Assembly (NCBI RefSeq): GCF_000208745.1
Contig: NC_030851.1
Location: 27,297,403 to 27,361,402 of the forward strand
DNA: 64,000 nucleotides
From: Theobroma cacao
Lineage: Eukaryota; Streptophyta; Magnoliopsida; Malvales; Malvaceae
Direction of reading: 5' to 3'
Part shown: piece by piece, positions 23,235 through 35,757 of the stretch
How positions within the stretch are numbered: position 1 is the stretch's first letter
How the letters are laid out: the number at the start of each line of letters is the position of its first letter
Made by a program: the position numbers and the translations under genes
The notes under the pieces: generated by a model
Database searches by the model: none
What the model was told of the DNA's origin: nothing
The model's input: only the letters and a program-made list of their open reading frames with translations

Positions 23235-26199
23235 TGTCAAGCCCGACTCTACAATATGTTTATTATGCCATTCTTACATAAGAATGCATGTTTACTTACT
23301 TGGGTACCTCGAAAATCGTTAAAGGACGGTATTGTACCAAATGGTACAATTAAGTTGAATTAAGCCTCGAACTAGTCCAAATAAAGATTTTAAGATGAAA
23401 TTGACAAATTTAAAACCCTAGAATGACTTAAAATGGTGATTCAATGTTCAAGAACCGATTTGGAGTCAAATTGGAATTTTCATGATCTAGGGGGAAAATG
23501 GTCATTTTGCCTCTCGACGTTAAAAATTGGAATGTTGGATGAAATTTTTGACCAAGATTGATCATTTGGAGTATAATTTGTGTTTGAGAAGTGAAGAATT
23601 TTAATTCCGACATTTTTTCGAGCATAGGGGTAAAATAGTCATTTTGCCACCCTAGGGGTAAAATTGTAATTTTACACACCCAACACTTGTCCAGTACATG
23701 GATTTTACCCAATATTATCATGGATAATTGAAGGATTTTATGTGGTGGAGAAAGAAAACTGAATAGTTAAGAATTTAAAAATGGACCAATAACATGGTGA
23801 CAAGTGTCAAGCTTGGATTATTTTATTGTTTGGCTTTAAAAATCAGCCTACAACTCTTCCACATTCATTCTTATGGCCGGCCATAGCAAGAACAAAGGGA
23901 GAAAAGAAATAACAAGAACCCTAGGGTGAAAAATTCAAGGGAAAAGTGTGAAAATTCAAGTAATCAAGCAATCAAAGGAAAAATTTCTTGATTTTGACTT
24001 TTGATCTACCTTTCCCATGCATTATTTTGCATTTTCCATGGTTGAATCATAAGATGTCATGAAGGATTCATAGCTGACCAAATTTAGAGAGAGAAGATTT
24101 GATGATTTAGTTGGTTAGATTTCAATGTATTTTAATGTTTTTAGTTAGTTAGTGATGTGTAGCATGAAAAATTCATTTTCTCCCATAGCCCATCATTGGC
24201 CGAATTTTCCATGTAGAGTGTGGATGATGATTTTGAATTTATTTCAAGTGAAATGGTTAGGAAATGATGTATTCCGGTAAGAAAATCAAGTAGGAAAAAT
24301 CATAATGTTGATGCACCCACAATGGCCGAATTTTTCAAGAGAAAATGTGAAGATGATTTTGCTAGATTTTATGCTATTTGACTTGTGTTTGATGATTTGG
24401 AGTATTGGGAGAAAAATGGAATTATTTCGAGTTAAATTGGACATATTAGCCAATTAATAGAGACATAGATCGAATTAGGCCAATATCGTTTTATTTAGGT
24501 ACATAATTGAATTTGTGCAAAGTACCGTGTTTGGACGATAATCCAAACAATTTGCATCCCATTTCATGCATTAGTAAAGAGCCTGAAATAGATTTATAAT
24601 GGTATGACATAGTATATTGAATTATGTGTCGTGTATTGTGTATAGGTGGTGAGCTCTCTAACAAGGGTAAAGATGTTGTGTCAAAGGACTGAGAATAGGA
24701 GTATTTCAAACTCTTGATACAGTGACTAAGCTTACTATCGTCTTAATTATCTAAAGTGATTTTTATCCGATTTTGTGATTTTATGGAAAATGAGTTTAAA
24801 TGATAAATCTTTATATTTTATAAGCAAAATGTGTTTAAATGAAATGATTCTATAAAATTGTCTTGAAATTGAATAATGGCTTTGAAAATAGAGTAATTGG
24901 AGACCATTTGATGTATTGTGAATTTATGGTTCTAATTGATTGACTTATGAAAATATTGGCATGAATGGTTAAATTGGTATTTGTGTTGAAATGTATAAAC
25001 TGTTGTTTGCCTTGACAGGTTGGATAATGATAAAATTGCCATGTCATGCTGTTGAATTTTTATTGTATGGTGGGTTTAGCTTGCTGCAGTGGGCTGGTTC
25101 TGTGGACCAGCCTATTAGAGGGGCACAGAACCTGGTCATATTCATACCTCAATATGAGAGGCGCGGATGGATAACTCTTGAGGTTAACACTTTAGAGTTC
25201 ACTTCACACTAAACCACCACGTGAGGTGAACTCGTCCAACGCCAATGAACGGCTTTGTTTTAAAAATAAAAACATGATTTTATGCGTACATAACTGTTTA
25301 CCAGCCTTGGCGAATTTGGTTGGGATAGCCCTCGATCAAGTCATCCCTGATAACTGGGTATAAAAATGATTTTGGCACGAGCCAAAGTTTTAAGAAATTC
25401 ATAAGCCATGTTGATTACTCAATTTATATGAATTGATTTTATTTGGTTGAAACAAGTTGAAAGGTGATGAACTATAGTATGTTAAACTGTTTTATCTGTC
25501 TCCATTTACTCGGCTTTAGATATTTTATATGGTATTTGTTTACTCACTAGGATTATATAATCTCATCACCCTCTTTTTCACCCATTTCAGGCTCAAGATA
25601 GTCTATAGATAGCTAATTTCATTGAGGACAACCATTGGATTTGCATCCTCCAAACTATAGGTTCACAATCTTTCTTACTTTTGGTTATTCGAAAGCCCAC
25701 TTGTTACTGTAAATTAAATTAAATACTCTAGCTTACTATATTACGATATATATGAATTTATTTTGCTTTTACGCTGTAAAAATTATTTATGCAGTGTTCT
25801 AAAAATATTGTTTTATGAGAAAATTGAATATTTTATTTAATATTTTTATTTTATTCTAATAGTCATAATTTCATTTTAAACAAAAGTTTTAGACATCCAA
25901 ATTTATTTTTGATTATGAAATGTGTTTTACACCCGTATACTACATTATTAGCTGCTTTCAAAATTTTCAGAGAAAAATGACCAAAATGCCCCTGTGAGAA
26001 AAAATTATTTTTCTATTGTTTTGATTTGGATATAGTTTAAAATCTTTTAGAATGTGATATTTGGCAACGATTACTCACAGAGGAAATGAGAAGCTGATAT
26101 TAAAGCCTTTCGGGGTTCCAATTGACATTCCGGTAATGAGTGTCGATTTGGACATTGCGACGATTGTCACGGGCTCGAAGGGTGTTTCAGGTTGTGACA
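23235..26199 (+). repeat. L1 3' LTR
   Basis: The 2965-bp LTR runs from TGTCAAGCCC to GGTTGTGACA and is followed directly by the target duplicate TTGGT. It differs from the 5' LTR by scattered substitutions and small indels, for example the deletion near 24170. Confidence 0.9.
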
Positions 26200-26204
26200 T
26201 TGGT

Positions 26205-26530
26205 TCTGTTTTAGGTTGCAGATTTTGGCTGAGAGCAGTTAGTCGACTGACTTGGTCGACTAAGTTGATTCTATTTCTCAAACTCTTCAGCCCGCCATTC
26301 CTCCAATTTGAAACTTGGTTAGCCAACATTCTTCCTTGTTTCACCAATAAGCTTCCTCCTTGTTAGACAGTTGCATCTTGTTATTTTTATGCCTCTTTTT
26401 CTTTTGACATACTCTTTGAAGAGTTAATTAATTAATTTCATATATTGATTTTTCTACACACTTAAGTAAAGGTATTAGACACAAATAAATGAGAATGTTT
26501 TATTATCATCAAAAACTAATGGAGCCAACA
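26205..26530 (-). repeat. C2 5' LTR, remaining part
   Basis: This continues the LTR interrupted at 16409, matching 7305-7625 of the C2 3' LTR and ending with CCAACA at 26530. The palindrome-like TTAGTCGACTGACTTGGTCGACTAAG region spans about 26240-26266 here. Confidence 0.9.
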
Positions 26531-27834
26531 ATTTGCTTCCAACGTCCTTTCCATTTCTCAAAGTGATGGCCTTGACATGCTCTTTGCCATCTCTCCTCGA
26601 ATTTGCCTCTACGTCAATAGGTAGTGTTCCTTGAGGTCGGTTGTTTAATAAATTGACAAGTTGACCAACCTGAGTCTCGAGGTTTCGAAGTAAAGTTTCT
26701 TGACCTTGAATGAGAGCTATTTGACTTTGTATGATGCTATTATTCTATGTCATATACTGCCTTAGCAAATCTTCTACAGTTGGCTTTTTTTGTAAGAGAG
26801 GTGTTTTGGCTTGCTGTTGGAATCCCAGAGGTTCATTTGGCGTAGAAGTTGATGACGCCCCTTGATTATTAGTCTAAGAGAAATTGGGATGATTCCTCCA
26901 TCTTGGGTTGTATGTGTTTGAGTAAGGGTTATTCCACCACCTATTCCCCACAAATTGCACTGTTTCTGTTGACCTAGGACACTGATGGCTTGTATGAGTA
27001 TCTCCATAGTACTCACAAACTATAAAAGGACTTTGAATGGGGTTAGTACTAAAAGAGTCAAGTGCCTTAGTTAGAACAACTACCTGAGCGGATGATGCTG
27101 ACATGGCATCTACATCATGAATTCTAGCTACTCTACTATGCATCAATCATTCCATTGCCCACTAGTAGTTGTTTGCAGCCATCTTTTCGAACAAATTGTA
27201 TGCCTCGTCAGTCAATTTAGCCATTAAAGCTCACAACGCCATCAATGGTGGTTCAAACCTACCTATTCAAACCATTGTAGAAAGTTTGCACCTAAAGCCT
27301 TTTTAGAAGACCATGATGAGAACAACGTCGAAGTAATTCTTTGTATCTTTCCCAATCTTCATACAACAATTCAGAATCTTGTTGCATGAATGATGTAATA
27401 TCATTCCTCATTTTTGCTATCTTAGTTAGAGGAAAGAACTTGCTAAGGAATTTTTGAGCAAAATCATCCCATGTTGTTATAGAGCCAGTAGGGATCGCAT
27501 TCAGCCATGATTTAGCTTTATCCCTCAATGAAAAAAGAAAAACCCTCAAATGAATTGCATCATCTGTGACACCATTGTCTTTGAAAGTATCACAAATCGG
27601 TATGAAGTTTGATATATGGCTATTTGGATTATCATTTGGAAGGCCCCATAATTGGATTAAGGTTTGAATTATGGTGATGATAACCGGCTTGATCTCAAAA
27701 TCGTTTGCTTGAATAACTGGCCTGCAAATGCTCGATGGAATTCCTTGTACCAAAGGAATAGCATAATCCTTTAAGCAACGATTTTTAGCTACTACATGAT
27801 CTTGGATTTGCTGTTCACCCTATTAACTAGCCAT
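26531..27834 (-). pseudogene. gag: H1 gag, Athila-like
   Basis: The probable start is the ATG at 27834, followed by two stops. The open stretch 27753-27292 has the gag core motifs GLPNDNPNSHISNF, CDTFKDNGVTDDAI, LFSLRDKAKSWLN, ITTWDDFAQKFLSKFFP and YEDWERYKELLRRCSHHGL, which are highly typical of Athila-type Gypsy gag. A frameshift and stops separate it from 27146-26774, which holds the knuckle CEYYGDTHTSHQC, with the second Cys changed to Tyr. The frame then runs through NRPQGTLP and KAITLRNGK to the C2 insertion at 26531 and resumes at 6550. Gag would assemble particles. No pol of H1 lies in the window. Confidence 0.85.
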
Positions 27835-28034
27835 TGCATTCATTAAGCAACACCTTGCTGATTTTCTCATCAAAGTCCGTGAAATGTTCTCTTAATTTCT
27901 AGATCACACGGGATAATCTCCAAGCAGTTTTCTTTTCTCATACAACGACTAAACATACCTGCAAAACAAAGAAATAAAACTTTAATTAAGACTAATATGT
28001 AAAATTTTAATATTAGCAAATAATAAAGAAAACA

Positions 28035-28058
28035 ATCCCCGACAATAGTGTGAAAACT
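28035..28058 (-). other. H1 primer binding site, degenerate tRNA-Asp type
   Basis: Directly inside the H1 LTR edge the minus strand reads CACTATTGTCGGGGATTG. It aligns with the tRNA-Asp-type primer site common in Athila/Tat elements, whose core ends in GTTGCCGGGGA. Several positions have changed, so this is a probable rather than certain site. Confidence 0.45.
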
Positions 28059-29643
28059 TGTTGTCAATTTTTCACACGCAAGTATACGTATCGAACAACT
28101 AATATAGATAGTAAGTCAAGATTATCATTCCCACAAGGATTTATTTCTAAAGTTTCACTAAGTACTATAATTATATAAAAAATTAATCTTATTTAAGCAA
28201 TCTAAAAAATGAAAAGCCGATCAAAAACAAAATTTAAAAGAAACACAAAATTAACCAACAAAAATTAAATATATTGAGAAAAGTTAAAGATTAAAAACCT
28301 AGGATCATGGGTTCATTCAACACTTCATCTGATACCACCTTTTCTTGTTATTTATTTTTCCTTGGTGATTTTACTAACCTAGAATCCAAAGCTATGGACA
28401 AGTCTCCATCGAGATGCTTGTACACATGCATAACTTACTTAGTTCACTATATGTCTATAAGAATCAATTAAATTGAATACATTAAACAAGTGTCCTAATT
28501 TTGCTATGTATGTCAATTGGTGTATGTCTACCTAAATCATAAATCAGATCATGTAAGTGACTTGAACATACATTATTCAAATCTTAGTCCAACCTAAAAT
28601 CTTTCTGTCGAGGTTCAGTTAGATTCATAGATCAATTAATTATTGATCAAGCAATTAAAGGCATCAAGAATAGATTTGATAAGGAAAACGATATCCATTC
28701 AAGATAAATAATAGAAAAAACAAGTATTTAGATTACATGTTGAAGTCCACCATAATCCTAGATAAGCATATTAGTTCATAATATCTAAATAAAATACTAT
28801 CCAAAAAAATTTAGCCATGAATTCAAAATAAGAAAATAAGAATAACACAAAAAAGAGAAATAAACTAATATCTAAGCCTGGTTGATCTCGAATCTCTCTC
28901 AATTGATCTTGAATTCTTGCTGGATTCTTAGCTTTAATTTTCTAGAAAAGCTATTCTCGCCCTTTTCTGAATGCTCTCAAAAAGCCTCTTAAATATGTGT
29001 AAGGTGCCTTACTTTGCAATTTTCCATCAAAAGTTTATTTTTGGAAATCGGGGTGGTGCCGTCGTGCCATGACACACTTTAGTGGCATTGCAACGCTTTT
29101 TTTCTAGCACTGTGGTGGTCTGCTATCGACCATTTGTATGTTGCACCTTTCTAGCTCAGCATCACAGCCACGATCCTCCCAACTCTTTGGTGGTAGTTCC
29201 TTCAATGCCATGGCCATGAGTAACTCAGAGCCGTAACCTTAGTTGCCATGTTGCTTTGTGTGCAAAATTGCATCTATCTATCATTTTCAGGCATGATTTT
29301 CACCTTAATTTAATTTGAAATGGGCAAAGTGGTAAACATGAAAGTTGTAGCCATTCTCTTAGCTTCCCAACAGATCAAAAATCACATTAAATGGACTTCG
29401 GCCGCTCAAGTTATCTTTAAATTACTGCAGCATGTATGAATGACACCTTCACCATACTTATGCTATTATGACTCAATTTAACCATGCTCATCACATATCT
29501 TGCACAAAGCCATGAGAGAAATCAAGATTAACTCTTCTTAATGTAAATTAAAACAAAATAAAGTAAAATTAAATTTAAACAACTTAATTTAACTATCCAA
29601 CATGTAATCTTACATTAGAAAAACACCTGAAATGCTAAAATTC
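28059..29643 (-). repeat. H1 5' LTR, cut by chromovirus A
   Basis: The LTR end TGTTGTCAATTTT at 28059 is the reverse of the H2 LTR end. About 1585 bp are present, collinear with the reversed H2 LTR up to near position 652. The remaining 75 or so bases up to TGATAACTC are missing because element A starts at 29644. The small ORF 27870-28067 crosses the LTR edge and is not real. Confidence 0.75.
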
Positions 29644-30496
29644 TATCATAGCCTAATTTCTAGGCCATGACTAGTGCATGGGCCTAATGGGCACAACCCA
29701 TTAAGCCCAAGCAAGCCTTTTTATGTAGTCTTGTCCATCTTTTCATCCATCATTCCTAAAGTCACATTTAGTAATTCTCAACTATACATACTTTAATAAT
29801 GTGCTATGACAATCAAATACTTGCATTTATATTAACCCAAAATAATGTCACCCATTGCCAACTTATAGTGGCATCATCAATCAAAATATACTTGTTCATA
29901 ACATGAATCTTAGTGATTTACATCACGTGTGTGTATACATAAGCAAAAGACTCTTGACTACCAGCGAAGTGACCTTGGGTGAAGGTACAGCTATTGAATG
30001 CCATGGTACTTACCAAAAGGACGAATATACGTGGACACCTCAATCTAGATCCCAACTGCCTCTGAATCTGAAAACATGAAGTTGAAAAGAGTGAGTATAA
30101 ACCCAGTGAGTGAACATAGGAAGGGAACAAGCAAACAAGACGGAAAGTTTTAGGAAACATGATGCACTTATGCTTTAAAAAAAACAATGCAATTTAGTTT
30201 AATTTCTTCCTAAAACCCCTCAATTCAACCATTGATTATTTAACCCCTTAGTGTTGAAGGATCCTTGATCAACAATGAAATTGAAGAGTGAGAGCAACAA
30301 CAAATATCCAAGCAAGACAAGCAAGACAGAGAGTTTCTCGCTATAACGAGAACACATTCTCACTGTAGCGAAATTCAGGGCAGATGAAATTAGGGGAATT
30401 TTTACTACGTTGAAAATCCGTTCCTACTACAACGAAAATAAATTTGAACATAATTAACAATTTTCAACATTCAACATTCAATACAATCACATTTTA
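29644..30496 (-). repeat. A 3' LTR, 3'-side part
   Basis: This is the reversed equivalent of the last roughly 850 bases of the B LTRs, including the GAACAAGC/TTCACTCA segment near 30090-30130 and decayed palindromes at 30335-30430. It ends at TTTTA (30492-30496), the left target duplicate of B. The ORF at 29855-30079 has no coding support. Confidence 0.85.
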
Positions 30497-32816
30497 TGTG
30501 AGACCTTAACCTTTATAGACCCGTAGATAGAAGTAGACGCGATATCCCTGATCAGGGGTAATTTTGTCATTTCCTTAGTGAGACCCTAAAAGTAAGTTTT
30601 AAACAATGTTAAGGCCTAAGTAGGCCTAAGGCATAATTGAATGATGAAAATATAGGTAAAATAACGAAGGAAATAAAAATGATGATGATTTCCACGATAG
30701 GGGCAAAATGGTCATTTTTCACCTCGTGTCAAAATTTTTAAGTTTTGTGAACTCGAGTATTTCTAGACCATTATGGACCTTGTCCCAGTGTCAAAAGAAT
30801 AAAAAGATTGCATAAAGGATTGGAGGAGAAAAAGTTAACTTGTGAAGGCATTTTGGTAATTTAAATGGAGTTAGATAAGCTTGAGCTATAAATATCTTTT
30901 TCTTCCAGCAGCTTTTCTTCTTCTTCTTCCTCTCATCTCATGTTGCTTTCATCCTCCATGAATGCTTGATATGAAAGCTCTATAACCTTCCTCAAAATAG
31001 CCCTAATTTTCATGCTTTTGTGCACTTTTGCATAGAACCCTTGTACTCTTTCACTTTCTCACTTTAAAACCCTTGAAAAATCTTACTTCCATACTTTCTT
31101 TCACTAGCTAGGTGTTTAGAGAGAGAAAGAGGGAGCTTTACAATAGTTTGGAGAATTAGTGGAAAGAATTTTAAATTTACAAAGCTACCAAGGTGAGTAG
31201 TGACTTAGAATTGATTTTTAATGTTGAAAATGATTAGTGTTTAGACTTGTGGGTGTTTTGGGTAGTTAAGGTTGTTCATTCACTTTAAAGTGATTAGGAT
31301 AGTGATCATAGATAGCCACTTATATGGCAATTGGAAGCTAGCTAAGAGAAAGCTTTCAGAATTTATAAGTATGTGAATTGACTTAATTGGGATGCCAATG
31401 TGATGATAGGTTCTAACAAAGCCCCATCGCCCCATTTCAACAAAATACCGGTGAGTGAACTTGCATTTCAAAATTGTTTTGGGAATGTTAATGTATTTGC
31501 ACAAAACATTTGAATGATTTTAACCAACTTTTCTTTAAATATGTGTGTAGCGGAACAAGCCCTTGATAAAATGTCTTGATGTTGCTAAAATGTGAAATGT
31601 GTAAAAGGACAGACCTATGTGCTCCTATACTGTGTTGATATATATATATATACGAATGATGTTGTGTAATTATATTGACCCGACTATGTGCGAGTGGGAG
31701 TGCGCATAAGCCAATGCTGATGCTGACCCGGCCACGTGCGAGCAGGAGTGCGCATAAGCCGATGCTGACCCAGCCATGTGCTAGTGGGAGTGCATATGAG
31801 CTGATGATGATGGGAGGGTGTGCATGATGATTGATATATATATATATGGTGTATGGTTGTAATGCATGTGAAAATTTGACATGTTGAATTTTGGGAATTT
31901 ATATGTGTTTCATGTTGCTTTTGTCATTTTAGTAGGATGGCCTTTTCTTGAGGGGAATGGAAACTTTTTCTTAGTGCTCTGTTTCTCACTGCAGCGAGAT
32001 TCAATTTCACTGCAGCGAGAAACTCTCGGGTTTTGAGGGTTTTTACATGACCTGGTTCTTGCTGCAACTAGAAAGTTGCTGAAGGTTCTCGCTGCAATGA
32101 GTATGAATCTCGCTCAACGAGAAACTTTTTGTTTTATGGTGTGAATTTTTCTGCAGCGAGAATGAATCTCGCTGTAACTAGAAACATTTTGTCTTGCTTA
32201 TTATCTTGTTCGATTGCTACTCTATTTTCCACTTCTTTGGTACCTTTGTTGAGCATGGACCTTTTCCATCAAGTGATTTACTCATTTGGGGTTTACATGA
32301 GGGGTTTTGATAAGAACTAAACCAAATTGCATTGTTTAAAGATAAATGCATCATGTTTTCTTTAAATTTCTCTTATTGCATGCTTGTTCCCTTCCTTGTT
32401 CACTCATTGGGTTTATACTCACCGTTTTCAACTTCATGTTTTTAGATCAAGAGGCAGCCGGTAACTAGGTCGAGGTGCCCCTTGTAGATTCGTTTCCTTG
32501 GTAGGTATTTCAGCATTCAGTAGTCGTACGTCACTCGAGTCTCTCAATTGAAAATTGAGTCTCCTTTTTGATATGTATAGACAAACCTGATGTAAATTAT
32601 TAGAATACATGTTGTAGACAATACATGTACTTTTTGACGGTTAATACCACTATGAGTTGGCAATGGTCATCATTATTTGAATTGAGATTATGAAATATGA
32701 CCTTAGTAATTTTTGATGGATGATAAATAGGTCTTATAGGTAGGCTTGCTTTGGCTTGGTGGGCTGCGTCCATTGGGCCCATGCACCGGTCATGGCTCGA
32801 AATTTGAATCGTGACA
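30497..32816 (+). repeat. B 5' LTR
   Basis: The LTR runs from TGTGAGACC to ATCGTGACA. It contains a TATA box at 30887-30894, three 43-base tandem units at 31677-31806, short TA repeats (about 31639-31651 and 31831-31845) and the CTGCAGCGAG palindrome cluster at 31985-32190. Compared with the 3' LTR it lacks about 40 bases after CGCCCCATTT near 31436 and one tandem unit. Confidence 0.9.
30887..30894 (+). promoter_or_regulatory. TATA box of the chromovirus LTR
   Basis: TATAAATA is followed about 20-40 bases later by a pyrimidine-rich CTTCTTCTTC stretch. The same box occurs at the same place in D1 (34705-34712) and the B 3' LTR (59306-59313). This is a likely RNA polymerase II promoter of the U3/R region; the transcription start is inferred. 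Confidence 0.55.
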
Positions 32817-32820
32817 GACT

Positions 32821-32834
32821 TGGTATCAGAGCCC
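32821..32834 (+). other. B primer binding site, tRNA-Met type
   Basis: TGGTATCAGAGCCC lies four bases after the 5' LTR end and is complementary to initiator tRNA-Met. Confidence 0.9.
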
Positions 32835-33040
32835 TAGGTTTTCTAGGTCCTATGACTTCTTTTGTTTGTCCAGCTGAGTGTCGAGTTTTTATGTGGAAAC
32901 TTTGATTGTAAAGTGTGAACCGTGGCACATTTTACAACCAAGTGACCGTATAGATTCTCTATCGTAGAAACCACCTTTTTCCCTTGAGTATTATTATGAA
33001 ATGTGTTTAATAATAGGTGTTTGCTCTTGCCTAGGTAAGA

Positions 33041-33499
33041 ATGCCGCCTAAGACACGGGCCGCCTCAAGACGGATGAGGGAGTAAGATGCTCCTGATGAG
33101 CTGACAGATAGGCCACGGGCATCTACCCTTAGGGGGCGAGGTAGACATGGCAAGGCCACTAGGCCGATGAGGGCGGATACTCTTGTGAGTAGGTGAGAGG
33201 AGGGACAATCCTCAGGTAATGTGGATAGGCAACCAACTGGGGGCATTACCATCGAAGACTTGACGGTAAGCCTGCAAGGAGTTAATTGAGTTGTAGAGAT
33301 GATGATAGCCCGTATGGATGATATATAGAGGGTAGTGGAGGGGAGACCTACAGTACAAGAATCCCCTAGTTCCCAAGGGCAAGCCGATCGCCAACATCTT
33401 GAGGTTGAGAGGGGTCACTTAGAAAATATGGAAAAGATTTGTAAAGCCTTGGGATGTTCCAGTGTCCGGTAAGTCAAGTTAGCCACCTTTCGATTAGAG
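33041..33499 (+). pseudogene. gag: B gag, N-terminal part
   Basis: ATG at 33041 starts MPPKTRAASRRMRE, a usual opening for plant chromovirus Gag, and is followed by a stop at 33083-33085. The frame continues with further stops through an Arg/Gly-rich stretch (RGRGRHGKA) to LGCSSVR and LATFRLE, where it is cut by element C after TAGAG (33495-33499). The next codons (DIAQEW) are found at 54596 onward. Capsid-forming Gag would act in the cytoplasmic particle. The gene is inactive because of stops and the insertion. Confidence 0.8.
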
Positions 33500-34315
33500 T
33501 GTCACAGCCCAATTTTTGGGCCATGACCGGCGCAAAAACCCAATGGGCTCAACCCACTAAGCCCAAGCAATCCTACTTAATTAATCTTATACATTAATCC
33601 TTATTCCTTTAGAATCCAAAGCTCGAAATGTTTAAATACCATTTCTTTGAAAATGATTCATAAAACCCAATCATACATTCATAATGGCATCATCCACCAA
33701 TATATTCATAAATAGATTAACAAATGATTCTTAATGTTTCACATTAAATATTCATATACACATAATTAGACCTTGACCATCAGTAGAGTGACTCTAGGCA
33801 CGATTGATAACACTTAGTGTCACGTTAAACCTACTGAACAATGTATAGAAATGAGCACCTCGTCCTAGGATCCAATCACCTTTAACTCAGGAAACCTAAA
33901 ACATGAATTTTAAAAACGTGAGTACAAACTTAGTGAGTGAACATAGGAAGGGAACAAGCAACGTTAAGGAAGTTTAGAAATCTTGATGCACTTAAGTTCG
34001 AAAACAATACAACTTAGTTCAAGTTCTCATTAAAATCCCTACATTTAACCCCTGGTTATTAAATCATTTAATGATGAAGGCACCATAATCAGCATGAAAT
34101 TGGAAAGAGAGGAAATTTCTTGCAATCATCCAAGCAAGGCAGTATAAACAGAATGTTTCTTGCTGCAATAAAATCAATTCACAAGTAAATGGGAAATTTT
34201 CAAGATTCACCATGCCAAATAATCACATATTATAATCATAATCTTTTTATTGCATATACATATACTTAAGGATATATCAACTAGTATATAACCACATCTC
34301 ATCCAACTCATGTGC
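33500..34315 (-). repeat. C segment 1: G-like LTR 3' part
   Basis: This is the reversed counterpart of the last roughly 815 bases of the chromovirus LTRs, such as the GGGCCATGACCGG.GCA start and GGAAGGGAACAAGC at about 33948. It ends at TGTGC (34311-34315), the left duplicate of D1. Confidence 0.75.
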
Positions 34316-35555
34316 TATGAGACCTCAACCTCTATAGGCTCGTAATTGCGCATAGACGCAATAACATGGGCTGGGGGTAATTTCATCATTTCCTTAGTAA
34401 GCCCCTAAAAGTAAGTTTTAAACAATATTAAGGCCTAAGTATGCCTAAGGCATAAATGAATGATGAAAATATGGGTAAAATGACAATGAAAATAAAAATG
34501 GTGATAATTTCCACAATAGGGGCAAAATGGTCATTTTTCACCTCGAGTAAAATTTTTAAGTTTTCATGAACCCGAGCATTTCTATACCATTATGGACCTT
34601 GTCCCAGTGTCAAAAGAGTAAAAAGATTTCATAAAGCATTGGAGGAGAACAAGTTAATTTGTGAGGGCATTTTGGTAATTTAAGTGGAGTGGATGAGCTT
34701 GGGCTATAAATATCTCTTTCTTCTAGCAGTTTCTTCTCCCATTTTCTAGCAGCTTCTTCTTCTTCATCCTTTTTCTCTTTCACGTTACTTCCAACCTCCA
34801 AGGAAGCTTGATATGAACCTCCATAACTTCCCTCAAAATAGCTCTATTTTTCATGCTTTTGGTGCACCTTTTCATAAACCCTTATGCTCTTCCACTCTCT
34901 CACTTTAAAACCCTTTAAAAATCTTACTTCCATACTCTCTCTCACTAGTTAGGTGTTTTAGAGAGAGAAAGAGGAAGCTTTAATAATAGCTTGAAAGTTT
35001 TTGGAAAGAATTTCATATACAAGCTACCAAGGTGAGTAGTACACTAGAATTGATTTTTAGTGTTGAAAATGATTAGTGTTTAGACTTGGGGGTGATTTGG
35101 TAGTTGGGGTTACTCATTCACTTTAGAGTGATTAAGATATGAACTTAGATAGCCACTTAAATGGCAATTTGAAAGTTAGCTAAGAGGAAGCTTTTAGAAT
35201 TTATAAGTATGTGACTTGAATTAATGGTGATGCTAATGTGATAATAGGTTCCAACGAAGCCCCATCGCCCCATTTGGACAATTAGAGAAGTAGAGTTGAC
35301 AAAAGGTTCACCAAGATACCGGTGAGTGAACTTGCATTTCAAAACTGTTTTGAGAATGTGAATGTATTTGCACAATGCCTTTGAATGAGTTTATTTAACT
35401 TTTCTTTAAAATGGGTACCTTGGGAACAAGCTTTTGATTATTGTCTTTATATATGACATATGGTTGTTTTGGATTCTTGTTCTATGTCATTGTGTTGATA
35501 TACATATATGTTGTGCATTGATGGCTGACATTGTGTGATAATGATAACCGTGCAT

Positions 35556-35757
35556 GTGCACGATGTAGGGGGGATGCACATGCCGTTGATGATGGTGGTG
35601 AGGGTGTTGGATGATGAAAGTGCCCTGTGCACGATGTGGGGGGAATGCACATGATGGCACTAATTGTGCACGATGTGTGGAAGCACATGATGTCTGTACC
35701 AGTGCACGATGTGGGGGGATGCACGCGATGACTCCGGCTATGTGCACGATGTGGGGG
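35556..35757 (+). repeat. GTGCACGATGT tandem array in D1, ending at an assembly gap
   Basis: Five copies of GTGCACGATGT start at 35556, 35627, 35666, 35702 and 35742, most followed by a G-rich run and ATGCAC. Spacing is 36-40 bases except for the first. The gap begins inside the fifth unit, so the true copy number is unknown. Confidence 0.8.

Larger units (their letters stand above)
16410..26199 (+). mobile_element. L1: complete non-autonomous LTR element inserted in the C2 LTR
   Basis: The element is 9790 bp long, with LTRs 16410-19388 (2979 bp) and 23235-26199 (2965 bp) and a perfect target duplication TTGGT (16405-16409, 26200-26204). A tRNA-Met primer site lies at 19396-19407 and a purine-rich tract ends next to the 3' LTR. 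The 3.85-kb interior holds only one small gag-like ORF and no protease, reverse transcriptase or integrase. It is thus a large non-autonomous derivative (LARD-type or gag-only), to be mobilised by another element. D2 at 38015-53240 is a second copy of the same design. Confidence 0.9.
6551..26530 (-). mobile_element. C2: full-length Sirevirus-like Copia element carrying nested L1
   Basis: The LTR ends TGTTGG.../...CCAACA lie at 6551 and 26530, flanked by a perfect five-base target duplication ATTTG (6546-6550, 26531-26535). Without L1 (16410-26199) the element is about 10.2 kb. On the minus strand the order is 5' LTR, tRNA-Met primer site (15644-15655), gag with two zinc-knuckle regions, protease, integrase, reverse transcriptase, RNase H, an accessory ORF, polypurine tracts and 3' LTR. 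Integrase before reverse transcriptase defines Copia. The large gag, post-pol ORF and multiple purine tracts point to the Sirevirus (SIRE/Maximus) lineage. All reading frames carry stops, so it is not autonomous now. Confidence 0.9.

Noticed and set aside
35556..35757. Regularly spaced repeats resembling a CRISPR array
   Set aside because: Units and spacers are both degenerate copies of one tandem repeat in an LTR of a plant element. No cas genes and no unique spacers are present.
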